This document shows positions 32,084 through 40,400 of a DNA stretch of 64,000 nucleotides, piece after piece. Position 1 is the first letter of the stretch; the number at the start of each line of letters is the position of its first letter. The translations under genes were made by a program, and so were the position numbers. The stretch covers positions 31,096-95,095 of the forward strand of contig JAFXUU010000056.1 of assembly GCA_017524845.1 (NCBI GenBank). Direction: 5' to 3'. The notes beneath the pieces were generated by a model, which saw nothing but the letters and a program-made list of their open reading frames with translations, made no database searches and was not told the origin of the DNA. The DNA comes from Oscillospiraceae bacterium (lineage in GTDB: Bacteria > Bacillota > Clostridia > Oscillospirales > Oscillospiraceae).

Positions 32084-34528
32084 CTACAGCGTCAGCTCGG
32101 TCCGGCCGATGACGTCGTCCTGGATGTCGGAGCTCAGCTGCACGAAATAGGCGCTGAAGCCGCCCACGCGGACGATCAGATCCCGGTGCTCCTCCGGACG
32201 GATCTTGGCGTCCTTCAATTCCTCGGAATCCACGATGTTGTACTGGATGTGGGTGCCTCCCGCGGCCAGGAAGGCGTTGGTGTAGTCCACCAGCTTTTCC
32301 ACGTCCTCGTCGGAGGCCACGGCGCTGCGGGGGAACTTCTGGTTCAGGGCCACCACATAACTGCCCCGGCCGAAATCGCCCCGGAGGACGGAGCGGAGGA
32401 CGGCGGTGGGGCCGCAGCAGTCCATGCCCCGCATGGGGGAGGCGGAAGCGTCGTTCAGCGGCTCCAGGGCCTTCCTGCCGTTGGGCAGGGCCCCCACGCC
32501 CAGCCCGGCGGCGTAGTGCCAGGAGAGGCCCTCCCGCACGGATTTGAAGGCAGGGTAGGGGCTGTGGTCCCAGGAGGTGACGGAATCGGCGGACATCTGC
32601 CCGACCTTCGCGGCCAGCTCGTCCACCTCCGGGATATCGTTGCCGAACTTGGGGGCTCCGAGGCACAGCTGCCGGATCTCCTCCCCCCGCTCCCCCTCGA
32701 AGTTCGTATCCAGGGCCCGGATCAGCTCGTCCATGGTGAGCTTCTTTTCGTCGTACACCAGCTTCTTCACGGCGATGAGGGAATCGGCGCAGTCGATGAT
32801 GGCCCGGTCCGTGATGCCGTATTCGCACTGGACGTCGGGGATCATGGTGTCCCGGCCCTTGTCCATGCACTGGCGGATGGAGAAGACGGAGAGGGCGGGG
32901 AGGCGCAGATATTTGTATTGGGTGTCCCTGGCGACGTCCGCCAGCCAAAGGGTGCGCTGCATGACGAAATTGTGCTGCCGGACGTAGGCGCCGTAAAATT
33001 CGTCGAAGGTTTTGAAGTCCCGGGGGTCCCCGGTCTCCAGGCCCAGCTTCTTGCCGGTGACGGCGACGCCGTTGTGCAGCGCAAGCTGGAGCATGGCGGC
33101 GCTGTTGAAGCCCGCCGCGCCGCCCTTGTACTCGCTGCGCTGGGGCAGAGCCGGCCAGACGCAGCCCCGGCCGATCCAGGTGCGGGCCTCCTCCCGGCTC
33201 ACTCCGTCCCGCACGAAGCTCTCCACCATGTGCTCGTCGTTCTCGAAGAGGGGAATGCCGCCGCCGGTGAGCCGGTTGGTCTCCACGGCCTTCTTCATGA
33301 ACCAGCGGGGGCTGGCGCTCGTCCAGTTGACGATGACGGTGGGGGAGCTCAGGTGCAGCAGGCCCACCGCGTGGAGGAAGAGGTAGCTCAGCTCGTTGGC
33401 GTTCTCCACCCCGTCGGGGCCGACGCCGCCCAGGTTCATGCTGCTGATGCCGTAGGTGATCTGGTGGGTCTGCTTGTGCAGGGCGCTCTGGATCTGGAGC
33501 TGGGTCCCCCAGCGGCCGACGACCTCGGCCAGCAGCTCCAGGGCCCGCTGGGCCGTGAGCGCGCCGGATCTGATATCGTTGATGAAGAAGGGGTACAGAT
33601 AGCTGTCTCCCCGACCCCAGTGGGGCTGGTTGTGCATGGGATGCTCCAGGGCCTTCATGAGCCCTGTCAGCACCATGGACTGCAGGGCCTCGTGGAAGCT
33701 GCGGGCCGGATGGGCGGGCACTCGCTCGCAGACGGCGGCGATCTGCTCCAGCTCCGCTTTTCTCGCGGGATCGGTCTCCCAGGCTGCCTTCTCCCGGGCC
33801 AGGTCCGCGTAGCGCTTCGCCAGGGCGAGGGTGGCGTCGCAGACGATGACGGCGGCCTTCCAAAAGAAGTATTTTTCGATCTCCTGGGTCTTGTTGTTCA
33901 GGAATTCGTCGATGTGGGCCTGGGCCTCGGCCCGGTAATACAGCACGCCCTTGTTCAGGATCTTGTCGAAATCGAAGGTGTTGGTGCAGTTTCCGAAGTT
34001 GCCGCTGGAGAGGTCCGGGTCCTTGAGGTGGGCGTCCACCGCGTCCCGGGGCCAGTCCCCCAGCACCTCCGCGAAGACCTTGTTCACGCAGTCCACGGGG
34101 TTGTGGTCCCTGAAGGTGCGGGCGGCCTCCCGCAGGATCTCCAGGTCCTCGGCGGAGACGGTCGCCTTGTCGTGCAGCGTCCCCTGGATGCCGTCGTCGC
34201 TCCACAGACCGTCCAGATAGTCGCCCACCACGTCGATCTCCGTATAGTTGCCCACGATACCGGGGCCGATGCGGCCCACGATGAAATCATAGTCCAGGAT
34301 GTTGATGGCCACGTTCTCGGCGATCTTCTTCACCATCTTCGCCCGCCGCAGCTCCAGGTCCTCCCCCTCGGTTTCCTTCCAGGCCTCCGTGGCATATTTC
34401 TGCCGGTCGGTGAGCATGGCGTAGGGGGCGGCCTTGATGGCCTCCCGCCAACGGAGACGGCGCTCGTCCAGGACGGTTTTGTCGATCTCCCGCAGCAGCT
34501 CCTCGCTGATCGGTCTTACAGGGAACAT
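32084..34528 (-). CDS. Glycyl radical enzyme 1 (unassigned subfamily)
   Basis: An 814-residue member of the pyruvate-formate-lyase-like glycyl radical enzymes. The C-terminal radical motif is RVGGFSAYF with Gly790. The thiyl cysteine is Cys456 in IGRGCVWPALP. The residue two after the Cys is Trp458; in the dehydratase/lyase branch (choline lyase, glycerol and propanediol dehydratase) a Glu is found there as general base. The substrate is therefore not one of those by simple reading. Other blocks: NQPHWGRGDSYLYPF, SSPTVIVNWTSASP. It needs a radical-SAM activase, which is absent from the window. AAAGGAG precedes the ATG; it is divergent from glycyl radical enzyme 2. Confidence 0.92.
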   Translation of the reverse strand: MFPVRPISEELLREIDKTVLDERRLRWREAIKAAPYAMLTDRQKYATEAWKETEGEDLELRRAKMVKKIAENVAINILDYDFIVGRIGPGIVGNYTEIDVVGDYLDGLWSDDGIQGTLHDKATVSAEDLEILREAARTFRDHNPVDCVNKVFAEVLGDWPRDAVDAHLKDPDLSSGNFGNCTNTFDFDKILNKGVLYYRAEAQAHIDEFLNNKTQEIEKYFFWKAAVIVCDATLALAKRYADLAREKAAWETDPARKAELEQIAAVCERVPAHPARSFHEALQSMVLTGLMKALEHPMHNQPHWGRGDSYLYPFFINDIRSGALTAQRALELLAEVVGRWGTQLQIQSALHKQTHQITYGISSMNLGGVGPDGVENANELSYLFLHAVGLLHLSSPTVIVNWTSASPRWFMKKAVETNRLTGGGIPLFENDEHMVESFVRDGVSREEARTWIGRGCVWPALPQRSEYKGGAAGFNSAAMLQLALHNGVAVTGKKLGLETGDPRDFKTFDEFYGAYVRQHNFVMQRTLWLADVARDTQYKYLRLPALSVFSIRQCMDKGRDTMIPDVQCEYGITDRAIIDCADSLIAVKKLVYDEKKLTMDELIRALDTNFEGERGEEIRQLCLGAPKFGNDIPEVDELAAKVGQMSADSVTSWDHSPYPAFKSVREGLSWHYAAGLGVGALPNGRKALEPLNDASASPMRGMDCCGPTAVLRSVLRGDFGRGSYVVALNQKFPRSAVASDEDVEKLVDYTNAFLAAGGTHIQYNIVDSEELKDAKIRPEEHRDLIVRVGGFSAYFVQLSSDIQDDVIGRTELTL

Positions 34529-34581
34529 AAGCGTTCACTCCTTTTCGGATCCCCGCCGGGATCCCGCATCCGATAGCTTTC

Positions 34582-34610
34582 ATGTTATCAGCTTGGGCCG
34601 AAAGGGTCAA
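34582..34610 (-). promoter_or_regulatory. Promoter of glycyl radical enzyme 1
   Basis: Minus strand: TTGACC (34605-34610), 17 bases, TAACAT (34582-34587). It stands back to back with the promoter at 34636, only 25 bases away. Confidence 0.7.
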
Positions 34611-34635
34611 GAGGCGCGAAGGCGCTTTCCCCCTC

Positions 34636-34664
34636 TTGTATGGCGGCGCGATGTGTGGTAAGAT
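34636..34664 (+). promoter_or_regulatory. Promoter of glycyl radical enzyme 2
   Basis: TTGTAT (34636-34641), 17 bases, TAAGAT (34659-34664). The 25 bases between the two -35 boxes could hold a shared regulator site. Confidence 0.65.
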
Positions 34665-34736
34665 AGATATTACAGACATATTACGGATCACAGCTGCGGA
34701 GCCCGCGGGGTTCCCCCGGAAGAACGGAGGCATTCT

Positions 34737-37184
34737 ATGTATCAGTTTCGCCCGGTCAGCGACCGGATGAAGGTCATGCACGAGCGGGTGCGGGAGCGCG
34801 TCTTCCACGTGGACGCGGAGCGTTCCCTCATCGTTACGCGGGCCAGCCAAAAATACGAGAGCGTGGTGCCCTGCATCAAAAACGCCCTCATCTTCAAGGC
34901 CATGTGCGAGGAGCAGACCACCCGGGTGGAGGACCACGAGATCCTGGTGGCCAACCACACCCGGTATTTCTGCGGCACCCGGCTGGACCCCCGCTGGGGC
35001 GACGGGATCATGTACCTGAACTTCGTGGAGGACGGCACCTGGACCCTGGGGGAGGACGGGCTTTACCACAATCCCCCCTCCGACGAGCTGCGCCTCGTCA
35101 TGAGCCCGGAGGACCTGGAGGGGCTGCGCAGCGTGCGGGACTACTGGAAGGGCCGCACCATCGAGGACATGGCCCAGGCCTGGCAGCCCGAGGGCTACGA
35201 CGAGCTGAACCGGCTGGGCGTCCGCTCCTTCGGGGAGAACATGCCCATCGCCATGATGCCCGCCGGGCACTCCACCCCCGGCTACAAAAAGCTCCTGAGC
35301 ACCGGCTACGCCGCCCTGAAGCAGCAGGCCCGGGACTGGATGGACGCCCACCGCAACGACCTCATGGGGGAGGACGTGGAGAAATACATGTTCTACAAGT
35401 CCGCCGAGATCGTCTGCGAGGGGGCCATCACCCTCCTGAAGCGCTACGGGCAGACCTGCTATGAGGCGGCCGAAGCCTGCGCCGACCCCGCCCGGCAGGC
35501 GGAGCTCCGGAAGATGGGGGACAACCTGCTCTGGATCTCGGAAAACCCGGCGCAGACCTTCTGGCAGGCCTGTCAGGCTACGCTGCTCTACGAGATGATG
35601 ATCGCCATGTCCGGCCTCACGGACATCGGCTCCTTCGGCCGCTTCGACCAGTACACCTGGCCCTATCTGAAGGCCGATCTGGAGGCCGGGCGCATCACCA
35701 TGGACCAGGCCCAGGAGATCACCGACTGCTTCTTCATGAAGATCAACAGCTTCTACAACGGCGGCGTCGGCCCCCTCACCGTGATCATCGGCATCGGCAA
35801 CACCTATCTGCACACCACCGTGGGCGGCGTAGACCCGGACACCGGGGAGGACGCCACGAACCCCGTCACCTACATGACCCTGGAGACCCTGGGCCGCCTG
35901 AGCCTCCACGATCCCACCATCTCCCTGCGCATCAACAAGAACACCCCGGATAAGCTCTGGGAGTGCGCCATCGAGGTGAACCGCCTGGTGGGGGGGCTGC
36001 CCCTCTTCCAGAACGACGAGGTCATCATCCCCCACGCCATGGAGGAGCTGGGCTTCACCCTGCGCGACGCCAGGGACTACGCCCTCATCGGCTGCCAGGA
36101 GATCACCGGCTCCGGCAACGACTACGCCGGGGGCAACGGCACCACCCCGCCGGAGGCCTACACCCAGTACAGCACCATCCTGGACATGGCCCTCAACGAC
36201 GGCCTCAACCCCATGAACGGCGCCCAGTGCAGCATCCACACCGGCTATCTCTATGAGATGCAGTCCCTGGACGAGGTGAAGGAGGCCTGGAAGAAGCTGG
36301 CCCGCTACGTGCTGAAGGCCCAGGTCTCCATCGAGAACTACGTGGAATACCTTTTCATGTACCACGACCAGCACCCCATCCTCTCCATCACCATGGAGGG
36401 CTGCATGGAGAGCGGGAGGGATGTGGTCTGCGGCGGGGCGAAGTACAATTCCTACGGCTCCACCGCCGTGGGCCTCGCCACGGTGGCCGATTCCCTGACC
36501 ACGATCCGGTATATGTGCTTCGACAAAAAGCTCATCACCACCCGGGAGCTCTACGACGCCTATATGGCCAACTGGGAGGGCTACGAGCCCCTGCGCCAGC
36601 GCATCCTCCGGGAGGTCCCCCATTACGGCAACGACGATCCCTATGCCGACGAGCAGATGAAGTGGGTGGTGGAGACCTACCGGGAGCTCTGCCGGGAATG
36701 CTACAGCAAGCGCTGCCGCATCTTCAAGGGCGGGATGTACTCCGCGGCCAGCCACGTCGCCCAGGGCTACACCACCTGGGCCACCCCAGACGGGCGTCTG
36801 GCCGGGACCCCCATCGCCGACGCGGCCTCTCCCGCCCAGGGACGGGACTGCTGCGGCCCCACAAGCGTCCTCTCCTCCGCCCTGAGCTTCGAACATGGCA
36901 AATTCATGAACGGTCTGGCCCTGAACATCCGCATCCACCCCTCCGCCCTGAACAGCCCCGAGGGGATCGAAAAGCTGCGCACCATGACCCAGACCTATAT
37001 GGATATGGGGGGCATGGAGGTGCAGTACAACATCGTCTCCTCCGAGACCCTGCGGGCCGCCCAGGCCAGACCGGAGGACTACCGGGACCTGGTGGTGCGC
37101 ATTGCGGGCTACAGCGCCTATTTCAACGAGCTCTCCCGGGACTGCCAGAACGATCTGATCTCCCGCACGGAGAACAGCCTGTAA
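34737..37184 (+). CDS. Glycyl radical enzyme 2 (unassigned subfamily)
   Basis: An 815-residue glycyl radical enzyme, clearly different in sequence from its divergent neighbour. The C-terminal radical motif is RIAGYSAYF with Gly791. The active-site cysteine is Cys453 in IGCQEITGSG, followed two residues later by Glu455, so it keeps the Cys-X-Glu pattern of lyases and dehydratases but with Gln in the middle. SLHDPTISLRINKNTP and NRLVGGLPLFQND are typical core blocks. I cannot assign choline, glycerol, propanediol, hydroxyproline or arylacetate substrates by eye. CGGAGG precedes the ATG. The bicupin gene follows after 99 bases. No activase is present. Confidence 0.92.
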   Translation: MYQFRPVSDRMKVMHERVRERVFHVDAERSLIVTRASQKYESVVPCIKNALIFKAMCEEQTTRVEDHEILVANHTRYFCGTRLDPRWGDGIMYLNFVEDGTWTLGEDGLYHNPPSDELRLVMSPEDLEGLRSVRDYWKGRTIEDMAQAWQPEGYDELNRLGVRSFGENMPIAMMPAGHSTPGYKKLLSTGYAALKQQARDWMDAHRNDLMGEDVEKYMFYKSAEIVCEGAITLLKRYGQTCYEAAEACADPARQAELRKMGDNLLWISENPAQTFWQACQATLLYEMMIAMSGLTDIGSFGRFDQYTWPYLKADLEAGRITMDQAQEITDCFFMKINSFYNGGVGPLTVIIGIGNTYLHTTVGGVDPDTGEDATNPVTYMTLETLGRLSLHDPTISLRINKNTPDKLWECAIEVNRLVGGLPLFQNDEVIIPHAMEELGFTLRDARDYALIGCQEITGSGNDYAGGNGTTPPEAYTQYSTILDMALNDGLNPMNGAQCSIHTGYLYEMQSLDEVKEAWKKLARYVLKAQVSIENYVEYLFMYHDQHPILSITMEGCMESGRDVVCGGAKYNSYGSTAVGLATVADSLTTIRYMCFDKKLITTRELYDAYMANWEGYEPLRQRILREVPHYGNDDPYADEQMKWVVETYRELCRECYSKRCRIFKGGMYSAASHVAQGYTTWATPDGRLAGTPIADAASPAQGRDCCGPTSVLSSALSFEHGKFMNGLALNIRIHPSALNSPEGIEKLRTMTQTYMDMGGMEVQYNIVSSETLRAAQARPEDYRDLVVRIAGYSAYFNELSRDCQNDLISRTENSL

Positions 37185-37191
37185 TCCAGCG

Positions 37192-37226
37192 CCGGAGTGC
37201 CCGCATTCTGCGGACGCTCCGGTTTT
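37192..37226 (+). terminator. Partial terminator between glycyl radical enzyme 2 and the cupin gene
   Basis: CCGGAG (37192-37197) pairs with CTCCGG (37217-37222) around an inner CCGC/GCGG stem, followed by TTTT. It could lower, rather than block, read-through. Confidence 0.55.
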
Positions 37227-37283
37227 CCGCATACCGTCTGAACAAGGCGCAGAGCGCCGCAATTTTTGAAAGGAGAGAACGCA

Positions 37284-38288
37284 ATGATCCTGGAAAAAAG
37301 AATCGTCATCGACCTGAACGACCACGACAGCAGCTGGCTCATCCCATTCGTCGCCAAGGACAAGGACGGGCGCGTCGGGGAATACCAGTCCACCATCCTC
37401 ATGGCGGAGGGCCCCCACAGAGAGTACTCCGTCACCGACTCCATCATGTGCGCCAAGCGCCCGGAGATGACGCCGGACGAGGCCTCCGCCTTCAGCCACG
37501 CCCACAAGGACGGCTTCGAGACCTTCTTCGTGGACAGCGGCTGGATGTATCTCTACGTGGACGGCCGCAAATGCAAGGTCGTGCCCGGGGACATCATCCA
37601 GCTCCAGGCCGGGCAGCAGCACGCCATGGCCTTCATGGAGGACGTAAAGTACCGCGGCTTCTTCCATGACCTCTGTTCTCTGGATATGGCGGAGATCGCC
37701 CAGCATCTGAAGGACAAGATGCCCGAAGCCGCCGACGACCCGGAGTTCCAGAAGGTGCGCATGGAGGTGGGCGGCATGGACATGATCATGCGGGAGCGCC
37801 CGGTCTACAAAGAGGTGCCCTCCTCCGAGGTGCTGGCGGTGAAGAATCCCGACCGGCCCTATGCCTCCTATGAGTTCCCCGGCTGCACCGTGAAGGTCAT
37901 CACCACCCGCTGGGAGAACGCGGGCGTCAACGAAATGATCTGCGCCCAGATGAAAAAGGGCTTCACCGCCCAGTGGAATCCCTATCCCCGGGAGCGGGAG
38001 CTCTACTACGTGCGCCACGGCCTGGTGGAATTCACCGTCTACGGGGAAAAGCACCTGGCCAAAGAGGGCTGCATCGTGAATATCCCCCGCTTCGCGCCCC
38101 ACTGCCTGAAGGCGCTGGAGGATTCCGAGGTCTACGACATGGGCGGCAAGCCCAACTGGTTCGCCTTCCTGCAGGATCTGGAGTACATCCGCACCTACGC
38201 CCCCGAGCGGCTGAAGGATCCCGAGGAACTGACCAATCTCCGCAAGAAATTCGGCGTGGAGGTCTGCGCCATCGGCTTCGAGGGCTGA
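37284..38288 (+). CDS. Bicupin protein
   Basis: A 334-residue protein with two cupin barrels. The first (about residues 60-135) carries SHAHKDGFETFFV, GWMYLYVDGRK and PGDIIQLQAGQQHAM, giving the His/Glu/His metal set. The second (about 220-300) has REREL YYVRHGLVEFTVYG and PRFAPHCLKAL, with a reduced set of ligands. Bicupins include dioxygenases, isomerases, decarboxylases and sugar-binding regulators; in an anaerobe next to a glycyl radical enzyme, an isomerase or hydrolase is likelier than a dioxygenase. GAAAGGAGAG before ATG 37284 sets the start. Same strand as, and probably cotranscribed with, glycyl radical enzyme 2. Confidence 0.8.
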   Translation: MILEKRIVIDLNDHDSSWLIPFVAKDKDGRVGEYQSTILMAEGPHREYSVTDSIMCAKRPEMTPDEASAFSHAHKDGFETFFVDSGWMYLYVDGRKCKVVPGDIIQLQAGQQHAMAFMEDVKYRGFFHDLCSLDMAEIAQHLKDKMPEAADDPEFQKVRMEVGGMDMIMRERPVYKEVPSSEVLAVKNPDRPYASYEFPGCTVKVITTRWENAGVNEMICAQMKKGFTAQWNPYPRERELYYVRHGLVEFTVYGEKHLAKEGCIVNIPRFAPHCLKALEDSEVYDMGGKPNWFAFLQDLEYIRTYAPERLKDPEELTNLRKKFGVEVCAIGFEG

Positions 38289-38304
38289 CAATCCGGCATA
38301 CCCC

Positions 38305-38338
38305 GGGCGCCCGCCATCCGGCGGGCGCCCATTCTTTC
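38305..38338 (+). terminator. Terminator of the glycyl radical enzyme 2-cupin operon
   Basis: GGGCGCCCGCC (38305-38315) and GGCGGGCGCCC (38320-38330), loop of 4, followed by ATTCTTT. Confidence 0.8.
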
Positions 38339-38352
38339 CTGCCCGCCGGGAA

Positions 38353-38381
38353 TTGCGGCGGCGCCGCCGCCGTGGTATGAT
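38353..38381 (+). promoter_or_regulatory. Promoter of the OYE-flavoprotein operon
   Basis: TTGCGG (38353-38358), 17 bases, TATGAT (38376-38381). Confidence 0.65.
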
Positions 38382-38412
38382 GGAGGAAACGACACAAGGG
38401 AGGACCGCGAAT

Positions 38413-40367
38413 ATGCCGGGCGCCTATCTTCCCCGCTTCCCCCATCTCTGCGCTCCCCTGCAGCTGGGGCCTCTCACCCTGCGCAGCCGCATGTGCTCCG
38501 CCCCCATGGGCTTCCCGGACCTGATGGAGGACGGCTGCCTCACCGAGGGGGCCATCGCCTTCTATGAAAACCGGGCCAGGGGCGGGGCCGCCGTCGTCAC
38601 CGTCAGCGAGGCCTGCGTGGACTACGTCCACGGCAAGGGCCACGGGCGGCTCATCAACCTGGACAATCCCGGGGTGCTGGCCGGTCTCACCAACGCCGCC
38701 CGGGCCATCCGCCGCCACGGCGCCGCAGCCTCCGTCGAGCTGAACCACGCGGGGATGCTCTCCGCCTTCGACGCGCCCGCCGGGGCCGCCGGGGACGGGA
38801 ACCTGCGCTGGGGGCCGGTGGATACCGTGACGGAAAACGGCACTGCGGTGAAGGGCATGGACCGGGCCCTGCTCCGGGACGCCGTCGACCGCTTCGCCCG
38901 GGGCGCGGCCCTGGTGAAGAAGGCCGGCTTCGATATGCTCATGCTCCACGCGGGGCACGGCTGGCTGCTGCACCAGTTCCTCTCCCCCCTCACCAACACC
39001 CGCCGGGACGAATACGGGGGCAGCCTCCCCAACCGCGCGCGGCTGACCCTGGAGGTGCTGGACGCCGTCCGGGCGGCGGTGGGGCCTGACTTCCCCATCG
39101 AGCTGCGCTTCTCCGCCATGGAGTTGGCGGCGGGAGGGGTCACCCTGGCGGAGGCGATCGAATTTGCGAAGCTGGTCGAGAGCCGGGTGCAGCTTCTGCA
39201 CGTTTCCGCCGGCGGGGCGGCGGATTTCGGCGTCACTCATCCCGGCGTCTTCTCCGAGCCCGGCTGCAACGTGAAGTACGCCGCCGAGATCAAAAAGCAC
39301 GTTCGCGTCCCCGTGGCAGCGGTGGGAGCCCTGGGCGATCCGGCGCAGATGGAGGCGATCCTGGCCTCCGGGCAGGCGGACCTCGTCTGCATGGCCCAGG
39401 CCCTTCTGGCGGACCCGGAGCTGCCCAAAAAGGTGGAGCAGAACCGCACGGACGAGATCGTACCCTGCCTGCGCTGCCTCACCTGCCACGCCGAGCGCAT
39501 GCTCACCCAGACCCGCATCTGCGCCCTGAATCCGGACATCGGCCGGGAACTCGAGGCGAAGTTCACGCCCCCCGCCCGCCGGAGCCGGCGGGTGCTGGTG
39601 GCCGGGGGCGGGCCGGGGGGCCTGCAGGCGGCTCTCACCGCAGCCCGGCGGGGCCATCGGGTGCTGCTCTGCGAGAAGGGACCCCGGCTCGGGGGCCTGA
39701 TGCTGGCGGAGGAAGGCGTCCCCTTCAAGGCTGCCCACGTCCGCTGGACGGAGACCATGGCCCGGCTTCTGGAGCGCGCCGGGGCGGAAATACGGCTGAA
39801 CACCCCCGTCACCCCGGCCCTCGTCGCCGAGCTGCGGCCCGACGCGCTGCTCCTGGCCATCGGCGGGGAACCCGTCCTGCCTCCCATCCCCGGCATCGAC
39901 GGCCCCAACGTTATCCCGCGGCGGAGGCCGCCGCGCGGCTGGGGGAGATCGGTCCCCGGGCCGCCGTCCTGGGGGGCGGGCTCAGCGGCTGCGAAACGGC
40001 CCTGTTCCTGGCCGGGACGGGGCGCGCCGTCGTCCTGGCGGGGCGGCGGCGGGAGCTGGCCGCAGACGCGAATCCCCGGTACCGGCCGGAGCTGCTGGAA
40101 AAGCTGGCGGCTTCCGTCACGGCATACCCCGGCCTGGAGGCCGCGGCCGTCACGGCGGAGGGGCTGCTATGCCGGGACGGAGAAGGGCGGGTGGTTCTCC
40201 TGGCGGCGGATACCGTGATCTGCGCCGCCGGGGTCCGTCCTTTGGAGACGGAGACGGACGCCCTCCGCCGCAGCGCCCCCATCGTGGAGATCATCGGAGA
40301 CTGCGGCCGCCCCGGGAATATCCGGGAGGCCGTCTTCCGGGGCCATCACGCGGCCCTGGATCTGTAA
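38413..40367 (+). pseudogene. NADH:flavin oxidoreductase (OYE/2,4-dienoyl-CoA reductase-like), frameshifted
   Basis: A three-part flavoenzyme related to 2,4-dienoyl-CoA reductase, BaiCD/BaiH and trimethylamine dehydrogenase. It has an FMN-barrel at about residues 1-330 (AGHGWLLHQFLSPLTNTRRDEYGG), a 4Fe-4S cysteine group (CLRCLTCHAER...C), then an FAD/NAD(P)H domain opening VLVAGGGPGGLQAAL. At about 39910-39918 (after IPGIDGPNVI) the frame breaks. The frame offset by one base continues the family sequence perfectly (AAEAAARLGEIGPRAAVLGG, then GLSGCETALF, then VICAAGVRPLE) to a TAA at 40365-40367. A single missing base explains this: true mutation or assembly error. Start ATG 38413 follows AAGGGAGG. 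Confidence 0.85.
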
Positions 40368-40400
40368 ATCAAACCGACGAACAGGAAGGATGTGCAGGAT

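Noticed and set aside
34287-38291. A 1334-codon minus-strand open frame opposite glycyl radical enzyme 2 and the cupin gene
   Set aside because: It is antisense to two well-identified enzymes, continues into the start of glycyl radical enzyme 1 in another frame, and has shadow composition (His/Val/Gly-rich).
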